Assembly: GCA_030613445.1 (NCBI GenBank)
Contig: JAUWLY010000013.1
Location: 1 to 18,734, forward strand
Direction: 5' to 3'
Length of the DNA: 18,734 nt
Source of the DNA: Candidatus Stahliibacteriota bacterium
GTDB lineage: Bacteria; Hydrothermota; Tepidihabitantia; SM23-42
In this document: piece by piece, positions 15,935 through 18,734 of the stretch
How positions within the stretch are numbered: position 1 is the first letter of the stretch
Layout of the letters: every line of letters begins with the position of its first letter
Position numbers and translations under genes: made by a program
Notes under the pieces: generated by a model
Told to the model about the DNA's origin: nothing
Seen by the model: only the letters and a program-made list of their open reading frames with translations
Database searches by the model: none

Positions 15935-16315
15935 ATGAACAATAATGAAGCATTTAAAAAAGGCACAAAAGCATTTCACGAAGGTAAACCAAGAAGCGCA
16001 TACTCAGATCCAGCCTTCAACAAATTCACCAATCCAGGCACATTCGGATCTCTAAATCAATCACACTTCGTAAATTGGTATAAAGGTTGGGATACAGCCA
16101 ATCTCGAATCTGACAAAGCAAACATAGCCAAACGTATATTCGATCCAGAACAAGAATACGAAGAATCCCACGAGCGTTGGCTAGAAAATCTAAAATTAGA
16201 CCAAGCCCATCTAAACGATCTGGATGCCGCTAACTCAGTATGCTACACAGGTGTAGAATTCAACAAGGACGGAAGCGTCACACTGTCAGCCGACTGGATA
16301 ATGCGTAATCTTTAA
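15935..16315 (+). CDS. Rmf/CrpP-like protein, 126 aa
   Basis: Residues 6-56 (AFKKGTKAFHEGKPRSAY, then FVNWYKGWDTANL) match the GxxA...GKPRS-x-W-x-x-GWxxA layout of the Rmf/CrpP-like family, to which the ribosome modulation factor belongs and which is common as a small phage and plasmid protein. Family members bind ribosomes in the case of Rmf; the phage versions mostly have no tested role. The C-terminal half (67-126) is extra and acidic. The start has AAAAGGAG nine bases upstream. The match is short and seen by eye. Confidence 0.6.
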   Translation: MNNNEAFKKGTKAFHEGKPRSAYSDPAFNKFTNPGTFGSLNQSHFVNWYKGWDTANLESDKANIAKRIFDPEQEYEESHERWLENLKLDQAHLNDLDAANSVCYTGVEFNKDGSVTLSADWIMRNL

Positions 16316-16331
16316 TACAGGAGATCTAACA

Positions 16332-16652
16332 ATGAAACACATGTATTGCATGGATGATACAGACTTCATAGCAGCAAACACAATAACCCAAGCACTTAAT
16401 TACTGGTCAGAAACCACATGCGAAGATCCTGAATATTACAAAGAAAGTCTGCGTCAACTCCCAGATAATAATTCTCTCACGATTCGCTACGAACTTGACG
16501 ATCTCGAATATACATTTTATCAAATTCCAACTGAATCCCTATATGAATTTGTTTCAGCATTAGGTGCTCATCAAGTCCTAGTAACTGCACTTAATTCACG
16601 TTGGGCAAAATTAGCACCAAAACCCACCATAATTTGCTCAACTGAATGGTAA
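16332..16652 (+). CDS. Hypothetical protein, 106 aa
   Basis: I recognise no family. It is an acidic protein with a strand-rich centre (SLTIRYELDDLEYTFYQIP) followed by a helix (TESLYEFVSALGAHQVLVTAL). CAGGAG lies about nine bases before the ATG. It is the last gene before a 187-base gap, so it may close this transcript. Confidence 0.6.
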   Translation: MKHMYCMDDTDFIAANTITQALNYWSETTCEDPEYYKESLRQLPDNNSLTIRYELDDLEYTFYQIPTESLYEFVSALGAHQVLVTALNSRWAKLAPKPTIICSTEW

Positions 16653-16839
16653 TCAGATTTTTAAGTGCCAAAACCAATTTTCAAAGTCCGAGGCCATCCC
16701 TCCTATTTCATATTAGACTTTCAACAAATGCTGAAAACTCCCCACAAATGAAAATCCTATATTTTTCTACAAAAATATCTAAATCACACGTAAATATTTC
16801 ACCCAACTTTTCAACAATCCAACAACAAGGAGTACAAAA
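16653..16839 (+). promoter_or_regulatory. AT-rich intergenic region with an inverted repeat
   Basis: This 187-base gap contains a perfect 8-bp inverted repeat, ATATTTTT-CTAC-AAAAATAT, at 16759-16778. It also has TTTCAACAA twice as a direct repeat (16719-16727 and 16809-16817). It could be an operator or promoter region for the next gene. No clear -35/-10 pair is visible. A short open frame crossing the gap has no sensible start signal. Confidence 0.35.
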
Positions 16840-17115
16840 ATGAGTCCGGTAATAAATTTTCCAATAAGAGCATACACTTGCGACCAAGAATTCCTGCATC
16901 ATTTCAAAAATGAAATTTCACACCTTCAAAAACTAATCTACCCACAACACAGAATCAAAGAATTACCCATTTCTCCAGGTGGAGAGTTAACCATTTTAAA
17001 TCTAGTCCTTTCATCCCTATCCTACATTCTTGACTTACTCCCCAAAGAACCCTGCGACTCTCTTTCCATAGAAAACGACCAATTCAGATTAATTTTTCAT
17101 CGTAAGCAACCCTAA
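16840..17115 (+). CDS. Hypothetical protein, 91 aa
   Basis: I recognise no family. CAAGGAG lies about eight bases before the ATG. The protein is basic at the start, then has a leucine-rich helix (LTILNLVLSSLSYILDLLP) that is hydrophobic but not a convincing membrane span, and ends in a strand plus HRKQP. It is the last gene before the large non-coding region. Confidence 0.6.
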   Translation: MSPVINFPIRAYTCDQEFLHHFKNEISHLQKLIYPQHRIKELPISPGGELTILNLVLSSLSYILDLLPKEPCDSLSIENDQFRLIFHRKQP

Positions 17116-17235
17116 TCCTAGCTTAACAAACAAACAAGTTTGTTCTTTTGGTTGACCAACCCCCACCCCCCCCCCTAACCTTATATTATATTTATTATTA
17201 GTATTGAGAAAGAGTATAGGTAGTTCTATTTATAG
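17116..17235 (+). other. Non-coding: small hairpins, poly-C tract and AT-rich block
   Basis: AACAAAC and GTTTGTT (17129-17144) form a hairpin, and TTGG-TTGA-CCAA (17148-17159) another. A C4-A-C10 tract at 17161-17175 follows, then about 30 bases that are nearly all A and T (from about 17179). TTGAGA at 17204-17209, with TATTTA 17 bases on, is a weak promoter candidate. An AT-rich block beside repeats is what a DNA-unwinding element looks like. Confidence 0.4.
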
Positions 17236-17253
17236 AAACTAGTGCTTTTCGGA
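17236..17253 (+). repeat. Second copy of the AAACTAGTGCTT element
   Basis: AAACTAGTGCTTTTCGGA matches 2540-2557 at 17 of 18 bases. CTAGTGCT also recurs at 17275-17282. Each copy sits in a gap and is followed 40-45 bases later by CTCAACAA, so it is probably a functional site rather than a chance match. Its job is unknown. Confidence 0.5.
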
Positions 17254-17291
17254 GAAAAGAAGGAAATTGTCTCGCTAGTGCTCAACAATCT

Positions 17292-17339
17292 GTGGTCGTT
17301 CCTACCACACCTCCCGTGGTCGTTCCTACCACACCTCCC
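17292..17339 (+). repeat. Two perfect tandem 24-bp repeats (iteron-like)
   Basis: The 24-base unit occurs twice without spacing, at 17292-17315 and 17316-17339. Each unit begins with GTGGT-CGTTCCT-ACCAC, a 5-bp inverted repeat around a 7-base loop, and then ACCTCCC. Such units suit a protein-binding iteron or small RNA hairpins. Only two copies are present. Confidence 0.6.
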
Positions 17340-17340
17340 C

Positions 17341-17433
17341 AAAGCCACAGCCCCGACCGTGCGAAGGACCGCTCTGACGCCGCTGCCAATCCCCACCTGC
17401 CGGTTGGTCCTCGCTATGCTCGGCTGGCTTTTT
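17341..17433 (+). ncRNA. Candidate structured RNA with terminator-like end
   Basis: This patch is richer in G+C than its surroundings and can fold into one long imperfect hairpin. AAAGCCA (17341-17347) pairs with TGGCTTT (17425-17431), GCC (17350-17352) with GGC (17422-17424), and GCGAAGGACC (17361-17370) with GGTCCTCGC (17406-17414, one bulge). Five Ts (17429-17433) close the 3' side as at an intrinsic terminator. It may be a non-coding RNA or part of a replication origin; no known RNA family is recognised. A GTG-start frame across it is not protein-like. Confidence 0.35.
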
Positions 17434-17497
17434 GAGCGTTCCCCTCAATCTCCCCACAAGAACTAGACAGCAACATACACCAACAAACAAAAAATAA

Positions 17498-17527
17498 TTG
17501 TAAAATACTAAAACTAGATATTACAAT
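17498..17527 (+). promoter_or_regulatory. Candidate promoter of the SSB gene
   Basis: TTGTAA (17498-17503) and TACAAT (17522-17527) are spaced by 18 bases; the -10 box matches five of six consensus bases. TTGTAA and TTACAA (17521-17526) are also inverted copies of each other, so a repressor could bind over the promoter. It lies about 100 bases before the chosen SSB start. Confidence 0.45.
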
Positions 17528-17531
17528 AAAG

Positions 17532-17564
17532 AAAATGTTATTTCTATCTTGTGAGAAACATTTT
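17532..17564 (+). promoter_or_regulatory. Inverted repeat in the SSB leader
   Basis: AAAATGTT (17532-17539) pairs fully with AACATTTT (17557-17564) across 17 bases, just after the candidate promoter. If the SSB protein starts at 17628, this is a leader hairpin or operator. If it starts at 17535, the repeat lies in the coding start. Confidence 0.35.
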
Positions 17565-17627
17565 ACTCGATCACTTCATTTAAGAAGGGATCTTAGTTGG
17601 CTTTATGCCAAAAGGGCACGTGAAACA

Positions 17628-18035
17628 ATGTCTTCTTTTATGACAATCGTAATGGTTGGCCTTCTCGGATCTGATCCAGAAAAACGCCAAGATAGTACAG
17701 GCAATTCCGTTTGCAACTTCTCTGTAGCACACAACGAAAAGTTTACCAATCGCGCCGGAGAGCAAATTAGCAAAACTCTTTGGATGCGTGTATCCTGTTG
17801 GGGAAAGATGGCTGACAATGCCTTCAAGTACCTCAAAAAAGGTGGTCGTGTTATTGTAGAGGGAGACCTACTTGCTGACGAAAATGGCAATCCTCGTCTC
17901 TGGACAGGCAATGATGGCTCTATCCGAAGCAACTTCGAAATGAGAGCTCGCGTTGTAAGATTCGCCGGACAAGGAGGCAATGGCGAACAGTCCTCGACCG
18001 CCGATTCTGAAGAGGAGGACGAAATCCCCTGGTAG
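17628..18035 (+). CDS. ssb: Single-stranded DNA-binding protein
   Basis: This is a bacterial SSB: the OB fold runs from about residue 4 to 112 (IVMVGLLGSDPEKR, then LWMRVSCWGKMADNAFKYLKKGGRVIVEGDL), followed by a short flexible tail and the acidic tip EEEDEIPW, the site that binds partner proteins in this family (usually DDDIPF). At 135 residues it is shorter than E. coli SSB because the linker is brief. I chose ATG 17628 because MSSF leads straight into the fold and an AAAGGG lies upstream. The frame also opens at ATG 17535, giving 31 extra basic residues that look unlike SSB. It coats single-stranded DNA during replication and repair. It follows a candidate promoter and is probably expressed separately from the long run. 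Confidence 0.9.
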   Translation: MSSFMTIVMVGLLGSDPEKRQDSTGNSVCNFSVAHNEKFTNRAGEQISKTLWMRVSCWGKMADNAFKYLKKGGRVIVEGDLLADENGNPRLWTGNDGSIRSNFEMRARVVRFAGQGGNGEQSSTADSEEEDEIPW

Positions 18036-18054
18036 ACTAACCCCCCTCATTCCA

Positions 18055-18086
18055 GGACACATTCGGGAGCAATCTCAAATGTGTCC
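18055..18086 (+). promoter_or_regulatory. Perfect 9-bp hairpin between SSB and the next gene
   Basis: GGACACATT (18055-18063) pairs fully with AATGTGTCC (18078-18086), with a small GAG/CTC stem inside the loop. No T-run follows, so it is more likely an RNA-processing or operator site than a terminator. It includes an ATG (18079) of the downstream frame that would be hidden in the stem. Confidence 0.45.
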
Positions 18087-18111
18087 ATTCTCAATCATAG
18101 GAGAAATTTCA

Positions 18112-18300
18112 ATGATAACGAAAAATCCTTATCTCGACCTCATGAAAATCATCAAGGAAGACGGTGTCAAAGATTTACCAATGACCGTCAAAGGCAAATT
18201 TGCCCAGGCTATCAAAGAAGAGCGCGTAAATGGGAAAACCACCCCCATTGCCGAAGACTTGCTTTCTCAAGCCCTTGTAGCTGCCGCCGTTTCGAGATAA
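18112..18300 (+). CDS. Hypothetical protein, 62 aa
   Basis: I recognise no family. The first half has KIIKEDGVKDLPMTVKGKFAQ, the second a helix (AEDLLSQALVAAAVSR). The mix of basic residues and short helices could suit a DNA-associated protein, but no helix-turn-helix is certain. ATG 18112 is chosen because TAGGAG lies nine bases upstream. The in-frame ATG at 18079 would begin inside the hairpin stem and has no such site. It is probably co-transcribed with ssb. Confidence 0.6.
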   Translation: MITKNPYLDLMKIIKEDGVKDLPMTVKGKFAQAIKEERVNGKTTPIAEDLLSQALVAAAVSR

Positions 18301-18422
18301 AATTGGCGGTATCAAACGCGGAGAGACATCTCATCAAACAGGTAAGGGAGATTAACAATGTATTGATGTATTCACACCTTATGCCGATAAAAAGGCACTT
18401 TCCTAAATCTTTGTAACTTGAG

Positions 18423-18463
18423 AAAAAGCCCTGGTCGACATACGGCGCGTCCAGGGTTTTTTT
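18423..18463 (+). terminator. Strong intrinsic terminator
   Basis: AAAAAG-CCCTGG (18423-18434) pairs with CCAGGG-TTTTTT (18451-18462) over a 16-base loop, with a run of seven Ts from 18457. The A-run before the stem makes it work on either strand. It closes the ssb-containing unit. Confidence 0.85.
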
Positions 18464-18660
18464 CTTGCTTAACACTTCCCCGCAAACTTGAAATTAAGTT
18501 TCAGCCAGTCGTTCACCCTAAAGACGACTTCCACTGATAACAAAACGCATTACCTTCGGCATTTACACACGTAACCGCACACAACAGTAATTAATAAAGT
18601 CGCTTTTGAACCTAAGTTCACCTACTGGCTGAAACGGAAGCTGACGCAAATGCGCGCCGC
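18464..18660 (+). other. Non-coding tail with inverted repeats
   Basis: No gene is seen. GTTTCAGCCAGT (18498-18509) is the exact inverse of ACTGGCTGAAAC (18624-18635). GTTCACC recurs directly (18511-18517 and 18616-18622). Smaller hairpins are AAACTT/AAGTTT (18484-18501) and GAAC/GTTC (18608-18619). The set could be a protein-binding region, such as an origin or recombination site. Confidence 0.4.
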
Positions 18661-18734
18661 CGGGGGGGTGGGGGGGGGGGGGGGGGGGGTTGGTGTTGTT
18701 GGGGGTTGGGGGTGTGTGTTGGGGGGGGGGGGGG
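18661..18734. other. Poly-G low-complexity end, likely artefact
   Basis: The last 74 bases are almost all G with scattered T and one C. This is typical of read-end or assembly noise at a contig edge and unlike the rest of the window, so I would not treat it as genome sequence. Confidence 0.75.

Noticed and set aside
16646..16843. Possible gene across the AT-rich gap, 65 codons
   Set aside because: No ribosome binding site, composition unlike a protein, and it overlaps an inverted repeat.
17161..17175. C-tract as a biological signal
   Set aside because: It may be real, but homopolymers are often miscounted, so its length is not reliable.
17292..17339. Tandem repeat as a CRISPR array
   Set aside because: The units abut with no spacers, there are only two copies, and no cas gene is present.
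17242..17466. Possible GTG-start gene, 74 codons
   Set aside because: It runs through the 24-bp tandem repeat and the GC-rich hairpin, giving repeated SFLPHLP; it is better explained as non-coding.
17603..17980. Open frame on the minus strand, 125 codons
   Set aside because: It is antisense to ssb, which is a clear gene.
18358..18416. Two-codon frame ATG-TAT-TGA with AAGGGAG, followed by an overlapping 16-codon frame
   Set aside because: It could be a leader peptide before the terminator, but it is too short to support without comparison.
18661..18734. G-rich end as a telomere of a linear element
   Set aside because: There is no regular repeat unit, and poly-G at a contig end is a common sequencing artefact.

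Overview
The window reads as part of a bacterial mobile element, either a tailed phage or a large plasmid. All supported genes lie on the + strand in one dense array. Most are small with no recognisable family, most have their own AAGGAG-type ribosome binding site, and neighbours often abut or overlap by 1-29 bases. TAA, TGA and TAG are all used as stops, so the code looks standard. The + strand is rich in A and C and poor in G. No capsid, portal, terminase, tail, relaxase, integrase, partition gene, tRNA, rRNA or CRISPR array was seen. The host cannot be named; the element looks bacterial.

Layout. 1-2540: a small unknown protein coupled to a 747-residue two-module lysin (a possible TIM-barrel glycosidase-like N-terminus, a GH25 lysozyme and a C-terminal unknown domain). 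2650-3261: a protein of the DNA polymerase beta nucleotidyltransferase type whose catalytic acids appear to be lost. 3269-3342: a promoter-like site and a hairpin. 3361-6341: a close-packed run of small proteins with a Topo VI A/Spo11-like TOPRIM protein in the middle. 6408-9136: a SWIM zinc-finger-like protein and four unknown proteins. 9136-12813: a 1225-residue methyltransferase plus SNF2-type helicase fusion that ends in a sliding-clamp-like motif. 12824-17115: about a dozen small proteins, including a widespread mobile-element protein (GDWGDLD motif), two zinc ribbons, two single-pass membrane proteins and an Rmf/CrpP-like protein. 17116-17627: a long non-coding stretch with a poly-C tract, an AT-rich block, a 24-bp tandem repeat and a GC-rich imperfect hairpin. 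17628-18300: the single-stranded DNA-binding protein and one small protein. 18423-18463: a strong intrinsic terminator, then a repeat-bearing tail that decays into poly-G, probably an assembly artefact.

Working together (inference). The recognisable genes concern DNA: a possible double-strand-cleaving Topo VI A-like enzyme, a methyltransferase-helicase with a possible clamp tether, SSB, and a degenerate polymerase-like protein. This fits a DNA replication, repair or anti-restriction module. The lysin fits a phage lysis gene, but no holin or virion gene is seen here to prove a phage.
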